Positions 55,279 through 64,000 of a DNA stretch of 64,000 nt are shown in pieces. The stretch is from positions 62,001 through 126,000 of the forward strand of contig NZ_JAAXOQ010000010.1 in NCBI RefSeq assembly GCF_012396015.1, in the 5' to 3' direction. A model generated the notes under the pieces. It did not search any database. It was not told where the DNA came from and worked only from the letters and a program-made list of their open reading frames with translations. The DNA comes from Tsukamurella spumae (GTDB lineage: Bacteria; Actinomycetota; Actinomycetes; Mycobacteriales; Mycobacteriaceae). A program made the position numbers and the translations under genes. The first letter of the stretch is position 1; each line of letters starts with the position of its first letter.

Positions 55279-57735
55279 ATGACTGTTGCACCCGACATGA
55301 CATCCGGCCGTCCCGCGTCGGGCCTCACCGCCGCGCAGGTCGCCGAGCGGGTGCGCGACGGCCGGGTCAACACCCTGCCGAACCGGTCGGGCCGGAGCAC
55401 GTGGGACATCGTCCGCGCCAACGTGTTCACCCGCATCAACGCGATGCTCGGTGTGCTGTTCCTGCTGGTGCTGTTCACGGGCTCGCTGATCAACGGGCTC
55501 TTCGGCCTGCTCATCGTGTTCAACTCCGGTATCGGCATCATCCAGGAGCTCCGCGCGAAGAAGACCCTGGACTCGCTGGCGATCGTCGGGCAGGCCCATC
55601 CCGTCGTCCGGCGCGACGGTGTCTCCACCGAGGTCGCGCAGTCCGAGGTCGTGCTCGACGACGTGATCGAGATCGGCGCGGGCGACCAGATCGTCGTCGA
55701 CGGCGAGACCATCGAGTTCGAGGCGCTCGAGGTCGACGAGTCGCTGCTCACGGGCGAGGCGGATCCCGTCGACAAGCAGCTCGGCGACGAGATCTTCTCC
55801 GGCAGTTTCGTGGTCTCCGGGTCGGGCGCCTACCGGGCGACGAAGGTCGGCGCCGATGCCTACGCCGCGCAGCTCGCCGACGAGGCCAGCAAGTTCACCC
55901 TGGTCAACTCCGAGCTCCGGTCGGGTATCGACAAGATCCTGCAGGTGATCACGTGGTTGCTGATCCCCGCCGGCATCCTCACCGTGTTCAACCAGCTGGT
56001 CATCTCCAAGCAGGAGCTCAACCAGGCGATCCTGGGCATGGTCGCGGCGCTCGTGCCGATGGTCCCCGAGGGCCTCGTGCTCATGACCTCGATCGCGTTC
56101 GCGGTGGGCGTCGTGCGCCTCGGGCAGCGCAAGTGCCTGGTGCAGGAGCTGCCCGCGATCGAGGGGCTGGCCCGCGTGAACGTGGTCTGCGCCGACAAGA
56201 CCGGCACGCTCACGGAGAACGGCATGCGGCTCTCGGAGCTCGACGTGCTCGACGGCGACCGCGCCGAGATCGAGCGCGCCCTCGCCGCGATCGCCCACCT
56301 CGACGCGCGTCCGAACGCCAGCGTGCAGGCGATCGCCGAGGCCTATCCCGACGCGCCGTCGTGGCGCGCCGCCGCCGTCGCGCCCTTCAGCTCCGCCAAG
56401 AAGTGGTCCGGCATCTCCCTCGCGGACGGGGATGCGCCGCACGGCAACTGGATCCTGGGAGCCGCTGACGTCCTCCTGGATCCGGAGTCCGACGGTGCCC
56501 GCCGCGCCACGGAGCTCGGGTCCACGGGGCTCCGGGTGCTGCTGGTCGCGTCGACGGACGTGCCCGTGGACACCGACGGTGAGGGGCTCGCCGCGCCGGG
56601 GAACCTGGTGCCCCGCGCGCTGATCGCGCTCGAGCAGCGCGTGCGCGTCGATGCCCGGGACACCCTCGACTTCTTCGAATCGCAGGGCGTGGGCGTCAAG
56701 GTGATCTCCGGCGACAACGCGGTATCGGTGGGCGCGGTGGCGCATTCGCTGGGGCTCGGTTCGGCGGACTCCTCGGTGGATGCGCGGAAGCTGCCCGTCG
56801 ACAACGACGAGCTGGCGCAGGTGGTCACCGATAATGTCACCTTCGGCCGGGTGCGCCCCGATCAGAAGCGGGCCATGGTCACCGCGTTGCAGTCCCGTGG
56901 CGACACCGTCGCGATGACCGGTGACGGCGTCAACGACGTGCTCGCGCTCAAGGACGCCGACATCGGCGTCGCGATGGGTTCCGGTAGCTCCGCCGCCCGG
57001 TCGGTCGCGCAGATCGTGCTGTTGGACAATAAGTTCGCCACCCTCCCGTACGTCGTGGGGGAGGGTCGCCGAGTGATCGGCAACATCGAGCGCGTCGCGA
57101 ACCTGTTCCTCACCAAGACCGTGTACGCCGTGCTGCTGGCGTGGCTCGTGGGCCTGGCGGGCCTGGGCGCGAAGATCTTCGGCTTCGCGCCGATCTCGTA
57201 CCCGTTCCAGCCGATTCACGTGACGATCGCCGCGTGGTTCACCATCGGTGTCCCCGCGTTCGTGATGTCCTTGGCCCCCAACAACGAGCGTGCCCAGACC
57301 GGGTTCGTCGCGCGGGTCCTGCGGCTGGCGGCACCGTCGGGAATCGCGGTCGGCCTGGCGACCTTCCTGTGCTACCTCGTGGTGAATCCGGGGGGCTCCG
57401 GGGCGTCGATAGGGGCGAAGGCCGCCACACTGAGCCCCGAGCAGATCAAGGCCTCGACGGCGGCGCTGATCACGCTGCTGGTCGGGTCGCTGTGGGTGCT
57501 GGGGATCGTCGCGCGACCGTACACGTGGTGGAAGGTGCTGCTCGTCGGTGCGTCCGTGGCCTTCTACGTGGTGCTGTTCTCGATCCCGCTGGCGCAGGAG
57601 AAGTTCTTCCTCGACATCAGCGACCCCGAGATGGTGGGCATCGGCTTCGCCTTCGGCGGCCTGGCGATCGTGCTCGTCGAGGTGCTCCGCCGGCTCGCGC
57701 CGCGGATCTTCCACAGTTACGCGAAGAAGCGCTGA
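55279..57735 (+). CDS. ctpE: P-type cation ATPase, CtpE-like
   Basis: An 818-residue P-type ATPase with ten predicted membrane helices. The actuator motif is LLTGEADPV, the phosphorylation motif is DKTGTLTEN with Asp306, the helix-4 motif is VPEGLVL, and the hinge is [29 protein letters not shown]. No N-terminal heavy-metal domain. Most similar in character to mycobacterial CtpE, reported to be a Ca2+ importer, rather than to heavy-metal exporters; the substrate here is inferred. Start chosen by the leaderless signature. Confidence 0.9.
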   Translation: MTVAPDMTSGRPASGLTAAQVAERVRDGRVNTLPNRSGRSTWDIVRANVFTRINAMLGVLFLLVLFTGSLINGLFGLLIVFNSGIGIIQELRAKKTLDSLAIVGQAHPVVRRDGVSTEVAQSEVVLDDVIEIGAGDQIVVDGETIEFEALEVDESLLTGEADPVDKQLGDEIFSGSFVVSGSGAYRATKVGADAYAAQLADEASKFTLVNSELRSGIDKILQVITWLLIPAGILTVFNQLVISKQELNQAILGMVAALVPMVPEGLVLMTSIAFAVGVVRLGQRKCLVQELPAIEGLARVNVVCADKTGTLTENGMRLSELDVLDGDRAEIERALAAIAHLDARPNASVQAIAEAYPDAPSWRAAAVAPFSSAKKWSGISLADGDAPHGNWILGAADVLLDPESDGARRATELGSTGLRVLLVASTDVPVDTDGEGLAAPGNLVPRALIALEQRVRVDARDTLDFFESQGVGVKVISGDNAVSVGAVAHSLGLGSADSSVDARKLPVDNDELAQVVTDNVTFGRVRPDQKRAMVTALQSRGDTVAMTGDGVNDVLALKDADIGVAMGSGSSAARSVAQIVLLDNKFATLPYVVGEGRRVIGNIERVANLFLTKTVYAVLLAWLVGLAGLGAKIFGFAPISYPFQPIHVTIAAWFTIGVPAFVMSLAPNNERAQTGFVARVLRLAAPSGIAVGLATFLCYLVVNPGGSGASIGAKAATLSPEQIKASTAALITLLVGSLWVLGIVARPYTWWKVLLVGASVAFYVVLFSIPLAQEKFFLDISDPEMVGIGFAFGGLAIVLVEVLRRLAPRIFHSYAKKR

Positions 57736-57783
57736 ACCGTTCCCCGGCGGTTCCGGGCCGTAGCGGCGCTACTCCCCGGGACC

Positions 57784-57856
57784 GCTGAGATGTCGCTCTC
57801 TGCGGCGGCGCCCCGGCGTGCCGCGAGGTCGGCGCCGCGGAGAGCGACATCTCAGC
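57784..57856. terminator. large inverted repeat between convergent genes
   Basis: GCTGAGATGTCGCTCTC (57784-57800) and its exact reverse complement (57840-57856), with inner arms of GC-rich near-complementarity (GCGGCGGCGCC against GGCGCCGCG), give a stem of over 25 bp. It lies between the ends of the P-type ATPase and FUSC genes and probably terminates both. Its size also fits a dispersed palindromic element. Confidence 0.65.
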
Positions 57857-57883
57857 GCCCGTGCCCGATACCGAGTACCGCGC

Positions 57884-59521
57884 CTACTCGAAGCGGCGGC
57901 GGAGAGCGTCGCCGTCGGCGAGGGGCAGATCGGACGGGGTGGTCCAGAACGCCGACGCGAGGTCGTAGCCGTCGTGGACCAGGGCCGCTCGGTCGGGCCA
58001 CCGCTCGGAGGCCCACTCGGGCTCGTTGTGCATGGAGTTGATGCCGGAGCGCACGGCGCCCTCGAGCTCGAAGTGCAGATCCCGCGCGGCGGTGCGGGCC
58101 TCCGGCGCGCCGACCGGCTCCGCGGCCGACACGTCGATGAGGTGCAGCGCGGCGTCCCGGACCTGTCGTTCGGTCCAGACGAAGGTCCGACGGTGCGCGT
58201 TCGGCACCAGCAGGTACATCACCAGCAGCGCCACGATCACCCCGACGACGGTCTCGAGCAGCCGATCCCGCATCACCGGGGCGGCCGGACCGGAGACGAT
58301 GCCGGCGCCGCTGGCCATCAGTGCGACGGGCGTGATCACCACGACCGCTGCGGCGTAGTTGCGCACGATGAGTATCTCGATGGTGAACTGCAGGAAGGCG
58401 ATCACCGCGATCAGCGCGTATCCCTGCAGCGACAGTGCGTGAAGGCCCGCGAACAGCATCAGGCCGACGGCCGTACCGAGGAACCTGTGCAGCGCCCGGG
58501 CAGTGCCGCGGACCCGGTCGAACCCGGTCTGCAGCACGACAAGGGCGCTGATCGCCGCCCAGTGCGGGCGATCGAAATCGAGTGCGATGCTGATGGCCCC
58601 TGCTGCGAGGCAGGCGATTCCGACGCGGGCGGCGGTGATCGCCGCATGCGAGGACCGGTTCAGCGAGCGGCGCAGCCGGTGGCCGATCGTGGGCCGCAGC
58701 CGCGAGGTGGTGATCTGTCGCGTGGGGTCGACCTCGGAATCGGGGGCGTCGGCCGAGTCGGCGGCGAACCGGCGATTGGCCTCGCTCATCGCGACCAGCA
58801 GGTCCGCATCGGCGGGGCGGGAGGCGGACCGGGCGTCGTCGAGCGTGGACCACGCCGCGACGAGCGCGGCGCCCGCGGCGTGCCGCCGCTCCGCCGATCG
58901 CGGCCCGTCCGCCGCGAGGAGACCGTTCACCGCGCCGATCGCCCGGCCGACGGCCTCGCGTTGCGGGCGGGAGGAATCGATCGTGGCACCCGCCATGGAC
59001 ACGACGACCGACGCGACGGCGCCGCAGGCTGCCGCGAACATGAGCATGCCGGGCGACGCCCCGGATTCGACGGCCATCAGTGCGCCGGCTCCGACGAGGG
59101 CGAAGAACAGCGCCCCGGGCGGCCCGAGGCGCAGCGCGTCGACGACGTACACCGCAACCACTGCGACGACCGTGACCAGCAGCACCGCGCCGATCCTCAG
59201 GGCCATCCCGCCCGCGGGTAACAGGCCGCCGATCAGCGCGCCGACGGCTACCGAGAGCAGCAATGCGGCAGCAGCCGCCGCGACCACCTGGGCCCGGATG
59301 CGGTACGGCCGCCCCTCACCGTAGAGCAGCGCGAACGCCCCGAAGGTCACGAACAGCGCCGCGTGCGCCTGCCCCGCGGCGACCATCGCGACGCCGGGGA
59401 TGAGCACTGCGGCCGCGGCCCGCAGCCCGGCCTGCCACCGCCAGATCGGTGCACCGTCGGCGAAGACGAGCGAGCGCACACGCGCGACGCGGGGCAGAGG
59501 ATCAGGAACCGGTGTACTCAC
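57884..59521 (-). CDS. FUSC-family membrane protein
   Basis: A 545-residue integral membrane protein with two hydrophobic blocks of four to six helices each (about residues 25-185 and 310-440), separated by a soluble region and ended by a cytoplasmic tail. The second block has the FUSC/aromatic-acid exporter signature RVGIACLAAGAISIALDFDRPHWAAISALVVLQTG and RVRGTARALHRFLGTAVG. Predicted to export small aromatic or amphipathic compounds; the substrate is unknown. GTG 59521 chosen as the first start of the frame. Confidence 0.88.
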   Translation of the reverse strand: MSTPVPDPLPRVARVRSLVFADGAPIWRWQAGLRAAAAVLIPGVAMVAAGQAHAALFVTFGAFALLYGEGRPYRIRAQVVAAAAAALLLSVAVGALIGGLLPAGGMALRIGAVLLVTVVAVVAVYVVDALRLGPPGALFFALVGAGALMAVESGASPGMLMFAAACGAVASVVVSMAGATIDSSRPQREAVGRAIGAVNGLLAADGPRSAERRHAAGAALVAAWSTLDDARSASRPADADLLVAMSEANRRFAADSADAPDSEVDPTRQITTSRLRPTIGHRLRRSLNRSSHAAITAARVGIACLAAGAISIALDFDRPHWAAISALVVLQTGFDRVRGTARALHRFLGTAVGLMLFAGLHALSLQGYALIAVIAFLQFTIEILIVRNYAAAVVVITPVALMASGAGIVSGPAAPVMRDRLLETVVGVIVALLVMYLLVPNAHRRTFVWTERQVRDAALHLIDVSAAEPVGAPEARTAARDLHFELEGAVRSGINSMHNEPEWASERWPDRAALVHDGYDLASAFWTTPSDLPLADGDALRRRFE

Positions 59522-59558
59522 CTATCCATTTCATCACTAACGAGCCGTCGGCGGGGTG

Positions 59559-60251
59559 TCAGAGCAGTGCGACACCGCCGAAGCCCGGTATTGCCGCGAA
59601 GGTTCGTATCAGCTCGGCGATCGGGACGGCGAGCGATCCGGTGCCCGCTGAGATCCCGACGAGGCGCCCCTTGGTGCTGAAGACGGATGCGCCTGAGCGG
59701 CCGAACGGCGAGGAGAATCCGTCGAGGTGCAGCAGTGCGTCCGAGTCGATCGTCGCGCTGAAGTGCTCGCCGAGCCCCTGGACATCGACCTTGTCGCGCG
59801 AGCGGATCACCGCGGCCGGCGCCATCGACATCCAGCCGACCCCGTCGTCGAGTCGAACGGCGACCGCGGACCAGGCGCCGTTCGTGCCCGTCGCCACCGC
59901 GGCGACGGTGCCCAGGGTGCTCTTGTCGTCCGCGTTCTCGATCCGGGTTCCGACCGGCGCCGCGCAGTCCTTGCCCACGACGGCGTAGCGGACCTGGTCG
60001 GCACCATTCCCTCGCGCGAGGATGGCGCCGAGCTGGCACATCGCAGCGGAGCCGGACGGCCGCACGATGGCGCCGAGGCTGGCCGTGGTCAGTCGCACCA
60101 TCCCCGGCGGGAGCGACTCGGCCTCGGACGTCGCCGTCGACTGCAGCAGCGTCGGCCCGTACATTCGCGGTCCCTCACCGCCTGCCGCGCATCCGGAAAT
60201 CGCAGAGGAGATGGCGAGACCGGTGACCAGCCACATCCGCGCAGTGTTCAT
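59559..60251 (-). CDS. secreted lipoprotein with trypsin-like C-terminal motif
   Basis: A 230-residue lipoprotein (signal peptide ending SAISGCAAG). The mature part has two beta-rich halves. The segment FGRSGASVFSTKGRLVGISAG resembles the GxSG nucleophile region of chymotrypsin-fold proteases, but no clear catalytic histidine is visible, so it may be a non-catalytic relative. TACGTT (60264-60259, minus), 7 nt, then ATG 60251 marks a leaderless start; a TTG three codons earlier is the only alternative. Function unknown. Confidence 0.7.
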   Translation of the reverse strand: MNTARMWLVTGLAISSAISGCAAGGEGPRMYGPTLLQSTATSEAESLPPGMVRLTTASLGAIVRPSGSAAMCQLGAILARGNGADQVRYAVVGKDCAAPVGTRIENADDKSTLGTVAAVATGTNGAWSAVAVRLDDGVGWMSMAPAAVIRSRDKVDVQGLGEHFSATIDSDALLHLDGFSSPFGRSGASVFSTKGRLVGISAGTGSLAVPIAELIRTFAAIPGFGGVALL

Positions 60252-60321
60252 GATGCGCAACGTAACATCATCGTTGGTGGGGAGGCATCTGCCGGGCGGA
60301 GAATCGGCGACGAAAAGAAAG

Positions 60322-60394
60322 TGCCCCCGGCAGGATTCGAACCTGCGGCCTTTCGCTCCGGAGGCGAACGCTCTATCCCCTGAGCTACGGGGGC
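60322..60394 (-). tRNA. tRNA-Arg (anticodon CCG)
   Basis: A 73-nt cloverleaf on the minus strand. The acceptor stem is GCCCCCG/CGGGGGC, the D arm GCTCAGGGGATAGAGC, the anticodon stem TTCGC/GCGAA with loop CTCCGGA (anticodon CCG at 60361-60359), the T arm with GGTTCGAATCC, and the discriminator A. CCA is not encoded. It reads the CGG arginine codon and sits just upstream of argS, transcribed the other way. Confidence 0.96.
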
Positions 60395-60458
60395 GCAGGG
60401 CGTAGCAAGGTTAGCGCATAGGGCGGGCCCGGCGGAAACCGGGCGGTCAGGCGCACCC

Positions 60459-60470
60459 TAGGATGGTCGG
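60459..60470 (+). promoter_or_regulatory. leaderless promoter -10 of argS
   Basis: TAGGAT (60459-60464), 6 nt, then GTG 60471; no ribosome-binding site. Confidence 0.5.
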
Positions 60471-62123
60471 GTGACTCCCGCTGACCTTTCGGAACTCCTG
60501 CATGCCACCGCGACGACCGTGCTCACCGAGCGCGGCCTCGACGTCTCCGTGCTGCCGGAACGCGTCATCGTCGAGCGGCCTCGCAACCCCGAGCACGGCG
60601 ACTACGCGACCAACCTCGCGATGCAGGTCGCGAAGAAGGCCGGCGTGAACCCGCGCGACCTCGCCACCTGGCTCGCGGAGGCGCTCGGCACCGCCGCGGG
60701 CATCGACGAGGCCACCATCGCCGGCCCCGGCTTCCTCAACATCCGCCTCGCCGCGGACGCGCAGAACCAGCTGATCGCGACCGTCCTCGAGCAGGCCGGT
60801 GCGTTCGGGCACGGGAAGGCGCTCGACGGTGCGCTGATCAACCTCGAGTTCGTCTCCGCCAACCCGACGGGGCCCGTCCACCTGGGCGGCGCCCGCTGGG
60901 CCGCCGTGGGCGACAGCCTCGGCCGCGTCCTGGAGGCGCAGGGCGCCGAGGTCACCCGCGAGTACTACTTCAACGACCACGGCGCGCAGATCGACCGCTT
61001 CGCGCGCTCGCTCGACGCGGCGGCGCGGCAGGAGCCGACCCCCGAGGACGGCTACGCCGGCGACTACATCAACGACATCGCCGCCACCGTCATCCAGGGC
61101 CACGAGGGCATCCTCGACCTGCCGGAGGCCGAGCGGGTCGAGGCCTTCCGCGCCGACGGTGTGGAGCTCATGTTCGAGCACATCAAGCGCACGCTGCACG
61201 AGTTCGGCACCGACTTCGCCGTGTTCACGCACGAGGACGAGATGTTCACCTCGGGCCTGGTGGAGAGCAGCGTCGAGCAGCTCAAGGCCAATGGCAACCT
61301 GTACGAGCAGGACGGCGCCTGGTGGCTGCGGGCCACCGACTACGGCGACGACAAGGACCGCGTCGTCATCAAGTCCGACGGCAACGCCGCCTACATCGCG
61401 GGCGACATCGCCTACATCAAGCACAAGTTCGACCGCGGCTTCACCCTCGCGATCTACATGCTGGGCGCCGACCACCACGGCTACATCGGCCGCCTCAAGG
61501 CCGCCGCCGCGGCGCTGGGCTACGACCCGGCGCGGATCGAGGTGCTGATCGGCCAGCTGGTGAACCTGGTCAAGGACGGCAAGCCCGTCCGGATGAGCAA
61601 GCGGGCGGGCACCGTCATCACCCTCGACGACCTCGTCGAGGCCGTCGGTGTCGACGCCGCGCGCTACTCGCTGGTGCGCAGCTCGGTGGACACCTCCATC
61701 GATCTCGATCTCGACCTCCTGGCGCAGGCCAGCAACGAGAACCCCGTGTACTACGTGCAGTACGCGCACGCACGCCTCTCGGCGATCGCGCGGTCGGCGC
61801 AGGAACTCGGCATCGAGCCCTCGACGGAGCATCTCGGCCTACTCGACCACGCCCGCGAGGGCGACCTCGTGCGCACGCTCGGGGAGTTCCCCGCCGTGGC
61901 CGCGGGCGCCGCGAACCTCCGTGAGCCGCACCGCATCGCGCGCTACCTCGAGGAGCTGGCGGGTGCGTACCACCGCTTCTACGGCGAGTGCCGGGTGCTG
62001 CCGCTCGGCGACGAGCAGCCGACCGATCTGCACCGCGCCCGCGTGGCGCTGTGCGCCGCCACTCGTCAGGTGCTCGCCAACGGCCTTGCCCTCGTGGGCG
62101 TCTCGGCCCCGGACCGGATGTGA
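60471..62123 (+). CDS. argS: arginyl-tRNA synthetase
   Basis: A 550-residue class I aminoacyl-tRNA synthetase that charges tRNA-Arg. The HIGH-equivalent is [13 protein letters not shown] (about residue 132-142) and the KMSKS-equivalent is RMSKRAGT (about 373-380). The N-terminal Add1 domain and C-terminal DALR anticodon-binding domain (ending PDRM) are present. Full length. The lysA GTG follows its stop by 7 bp, giving the argS-lysA-hom operon typical of actinobacteria. Confidence 0.97.
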   Translation: MTPADLSELLHATATTVLTERGLDVSVLPERVIVERPRNPEHGDYATNLAMQVAKKAGVNPRDLATWLAEALGTAAGIDEATIAGPGFLNIRLAADAQNQLIATVLEQAGAFGHGKALDGALINLEFVSANPTGPVHLGGARWAAVGDSLGRVLEAQGAEVTREYYFNDHGAQIDRFARSLDAAARQEPTPEDGYAGDYINDIAATVIQGHEGILDLPEAERVEAFRADGVELMFEHIKRTLHEFGTDFAVFTHEDEMFTSGLVESSVEQLKANGNLYEQDGAWWLRATDYGDDKDRVVIKSDGNAAYIAGDIAYIKHKFDRGFTLAIYMLGADHHGYIGRLKAAAAALGYDPARIEVLIGQLVNLVKDGKPVRMSKRAGTVITLDDLVEAVGVDAARYSLVRSSVDTSIDLDLDLLAQASNENPVYYVQYAHARLSAIARSAQELGIEPSTEHLGLLDHAREGDLVRTLGEFPAVAAGAANLREPHRIARYLEELAGAYHRFYGECRVLPLGDEQPTDLHRARVALCAATRQVLANGLALVGVSAPDRM

Positions 62124-62130
62124 GACAGTC

Positions 62131-63495
62131 GTGAGCGAACTGGATCGGGCCGTCTGGCCCGCGCACGCCCGCCGGGAGGCCGACGGTGCCGTCTCCGTCG
62201 CCGGCGTGTCCGTGACCGAGCTCGCCGCCGATTTCGGAACGCCGCTGCTGGTGATCGACGAGGACGACTTCCGTGCGCGGTGCCGCGCGATGCGGGAGGC
62301 CTTCGGCGAGGACGCCGCGGTGCACTACGCGTCGAAGGCGTTCCTGTCCCTGGAGATCGCGCGCTGGGTGCGCGACGAGGGCCTGAACCTGGACGTGTGT
62401 AGCGGCGGCGAGCTGGCCGTCGCCCTGCGCGCGGGATTCCCCGCTGAGCGGATCGCGCTGCACGGCAACAACAAGTCCGCCGCCGAACTGGACCTCGCGG
62501 TGGAATCGGGCATCGGCCACATCGTCATCGACTCGCTGTCCGAGATCGCGCGTCTCGATTCGATCGCGGGGGAGCGGAGGGTCGTGCAGGAGGTGCTGAT
62601 CCGGCTCACTCCCGGCGTTGAGGCGCACACCCACGAGTTCATCTCGACCGCGCACGAGGACCAGAAGTTCGGCTTCTCGCTGGCGGCGACGACCGTCCAC
62701 GACTCACCCGCGATGCAGGCCGTCACGGCGGTGTTCGAGGCGCCGAACCTGCGCCTGGTGGGCCTGCACAGCCACATCGGCTCGCAGATCTTCGACGTCA
62801 ACGGCTTCGAGATCGCCGCGCGCCGGGTGCTGGAGCTGCTGCGCGACGTGGTCGCCCGCTTCGGCGCGGAGAAGACCGCACAGCTGAGCACCATCGATCT
62901 CGGTGGCGGACTGGGGATCTCGTACACCTCGCACGACGACCCGCCGCCGCTGACGGACCTCGCGGCCAAGCTGCGTCACATCGTCGAGACCGAGTCCGCC
63001 GCGCTGGGGCTCAGAACCCCGCACATCGCGGTCGAGCCCGGCCGCGCGATCGCCGGGCCTCCCGGCATCACGCTCTACGAGGTCGGCACGATCAAGGACG
63101 TCGCGGTCGATGCGGAGGACGTGGCGGCACAGGGCTTCCGCCGCTACGTCTCCGTGGACGGCGGCATGTCCGACAACATCCGCACCGCCCTGTACGGCGC
63201 GGAGTACACGGCCGTGGTCGCGAGCCGGGACCCGCAGGGTGAGCCCGTGCAGTCGCGGATCGTCGGCAAGCACTGCGAGACCGGCGACATCGTGGTCCGC
63301 GACACGCTCACTCCCGGGGATCTGGCGGAGGGCGACCTCATGGCCGTCGCCGCCACGGGGGCGTACTGCTATTCGATGTCCAGTCGCTACAACATGCAGC
63401 CGCGACCGGCTGTCGTGGCGGTGAAAGACGGCGCGGCGCGGCTGATCCTGCGTCGGGAGACCGTGGACGACCTGGTGAACCTGGAGGTGCTCTGA
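62131..63495 (+). CDS. lysA: diaminopimelate decarboxylase LysA
   Basis: A 454-residue PLP enzyme (alanine-racemase fold) that converts meso-diaminopimelate to lysine, the last lysine step, drawing on a peptidoglycan precursor. The PLP lysine is Lys69 in HYASKAF. Further motifs are [30 protein letters not shown] and the active-site cysteine in GKHCETGD. Start GTG 62131 is 7 bp past argS; its stop overlaps the hom ATG by one base (TGATG). Confidence 0.96.
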   Translation: MSELDRAVWPAHARREADGAVSVAGVSVTELAADFGTPLLVIDEDDFRARCRAMREAFGEDAAVHYASKAFLSLEIARWVRDEGLNLDVCSGGELAVALRAGFPAERIALHGNNKSAAELDLAVESGIGHIVIDSLSEIARLDSIAGERRVVQEVLIRLTPGVEAHTHEFISTAHEDQKFGFSLAATTVHDSPAMQAVTAVFEAPNLRLVGLHSHIGSQIFDVNGFEIAARRVLELLRDVVARFGAEKTAQLSTIDLGGGLGISYTSHDDPPPLTDLAAKLRHIVETESAALGLRTPHIAVEPGRAIAGPPGITLYEVGTIKDVAVDAEDVAAQGFRRYVSVDGGMSDNIRTALYGAEYTAVVASRDPQGEPVQSRIVGKHCETGDIVVRDTLTPGDLAEGDLMAVAATGAYCYSMSSRYNMQPRPAVVAVKDGAARLILRRETVDDLVNLEVL

Positions 63496-64000
63496 TGACT
63501 GAAAACACTGATCAGGACAAGGAACTGGGCGTCGCGCTGCTCGGCATGGGCACCGTCGGCACCGAGGTGGCGCGGATCCTCGTGGAGAGCGCCGACGATC
63601 TCGCCGCGCGCGTGGGCGCGAAGCTGGTCATCCGCGGGATCGCGGTGCGCGACACCGGCAAGGACCGCGGCCTCAAGGACCTCGGCCTGAAGAAGAGCCT
63701 GCTGACCGACGACGCGGAGGCCCTCGTCGGCCGCGACGACGTCGACATCGTGGTCGAGGTGATGGGCGGCATCGAGCCCACCCGCTCGCTGATGCTCAGC
63801 GCGTTCAAGGCCGGCAAGTCCGTCGTCACGGCGAACAAGGCACTCCTCGCGGAGTACACCGGCCAGCTCGCCGACGCCGCCAACAAGGCCCGCGCCGACC
63901 TGTACTTCGAGGCCGCGGTGGCCGGCGCGATCCCCGTGATCCGCCCGCTGCAGCAGTCCCTGGCCGGCGACTCGGTGGAGCTCGTGGCCGGAATCGTCAA
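63495..64000 (+). CDS. hom: homoserine dehydrogenase, N-terminal part
   Basis: The first 168 residues of homoserine dehydrogenase (thrA in mycobacterial naming), which reduces aspartate semialdehyde to homoserine for threonine and methionine. The NAD(P)-binding motif is VALLGMGTVGTEVA, and VVEVMGGIEPTRSLMLSAFKAGKSVVTANKALLAEY is the family signature. The gene runs off the window end, so the catalytic core and ACT domain are not seen. One-base overlap with lysA. Confidence 0.96.
   Translation, partial: MTENTDQDKELGVALLGMGTVGTEVARILVESADDLAARVGAKLVIRGIAVRDTGKDRGLKDLGLKKSLLTDDAEALVGRDDVDIVVEVMGGIEPTRSLMLSAFKAGKSVVTANKALLAEYTGQLADAANKARADLYFEAAVAGAIPVIRPLQQSLAGDSVELVAGIV

Noticed and set aside
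60322-60394. tRNA-Arg as an attachment site for an integrated element
   Set aside because: No integrase, no direct repeat of the tRNA 3' end and no foreign region on either side.

Overview
The window is high-GC actinobacterial DNA. Many starts are GTG, genes are tightly packed with ATGA/GTGA overlaps, and many starts look leaderless. The gene content and order point to a mycolic-acid-producing genus of the Mycobacteriales outside Mycobacterium. F420 genes, whiB2, LpqY-SugABC, LpqZ, a single-chain 2-oxoglutarate dehydrogenase (kgd) and argS-lysA-thrA sit in blocks that recall several separate M. tuberculosis regions, here joined in one 64-kb stretch. A Tsukamurella- or Gordonia-like organism is my best guess; the sequence alone does not fix the genus.

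Layout. 1-6.4 kb: the 3' end of glgC, then a histidine-utilisation operon (hutU, an NCS1 permease, hutI, hutG) with its divergent repressor hutC; hutH is not here. 6.4-7.8 kb: a short-chain dehydrogenase/MerR pair bracketed by a perfect 15-bp direct repeat, which looks like an inserted cassette. 7.8-16.5 kb: a NUDIX gene, fbiB-fbiA (coenzyme F420), whiB2, a metallopeptidase-like gene, a DUF3499 gene, and manB / SIS-domain gene / manA (mannose activation for the cell envelope). 16.5-21.4 kb: an orphan Phd-type antitoxin, a cationic amino-acid permease, a two-domain SMI1/KNR4 protein and sahH. 21.4-24.5 kb: a three-gene membrane/MgtE-N operon and a stress-type membrane protein.

24.5-36.7 kb is a trehalose-type sugar locus. 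A LacI regulator with two strong operators precedes lpqY-sugA-sugB-sugC, followed by a metallophosphoesterase and a ParB/sulfiredoxin-like gene. A GH13 alpha-glucosidase with its own divergent LacI regulator, a suppressor-of-fused-like gene and corA come next. 36.8-44.2 kb: lpqZ, a frameshifted lipoprotein gene, an SDR with a divergent TetR gene, a small membrane protein and kgd. 44.3-55.2 kb: an EcsC-like protein, thioesterase, GNAT acetyltransferase, an SNF2 helicase with a SWIM zinc-finger partner, vapBC, an SbcD/SbcC-like nuclease pair and an SRPBCC protein. 55.2-64 kb: a CtpE-like P-type ATPase, a FUSC-family membrane protein, a secreted lipoprotein, tRNA-Arg(CCG), argS, lysA and the start of hom/thrA.

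The most notable signals outside the genes are: a MerR-style promoter with a 19-bp spacer and centred palindrome inside the repeat-flanked cassette; a recurrent leaderless signature (TANNNT, usually 7 nt, then the start codon); LacI-type operators at both sugar regulators; several perfect long inverted repeats at convergent gene ends; a one-base frameshift at a C6 tract; and a strikingly frequent octamer GACGGTGC on both strands.
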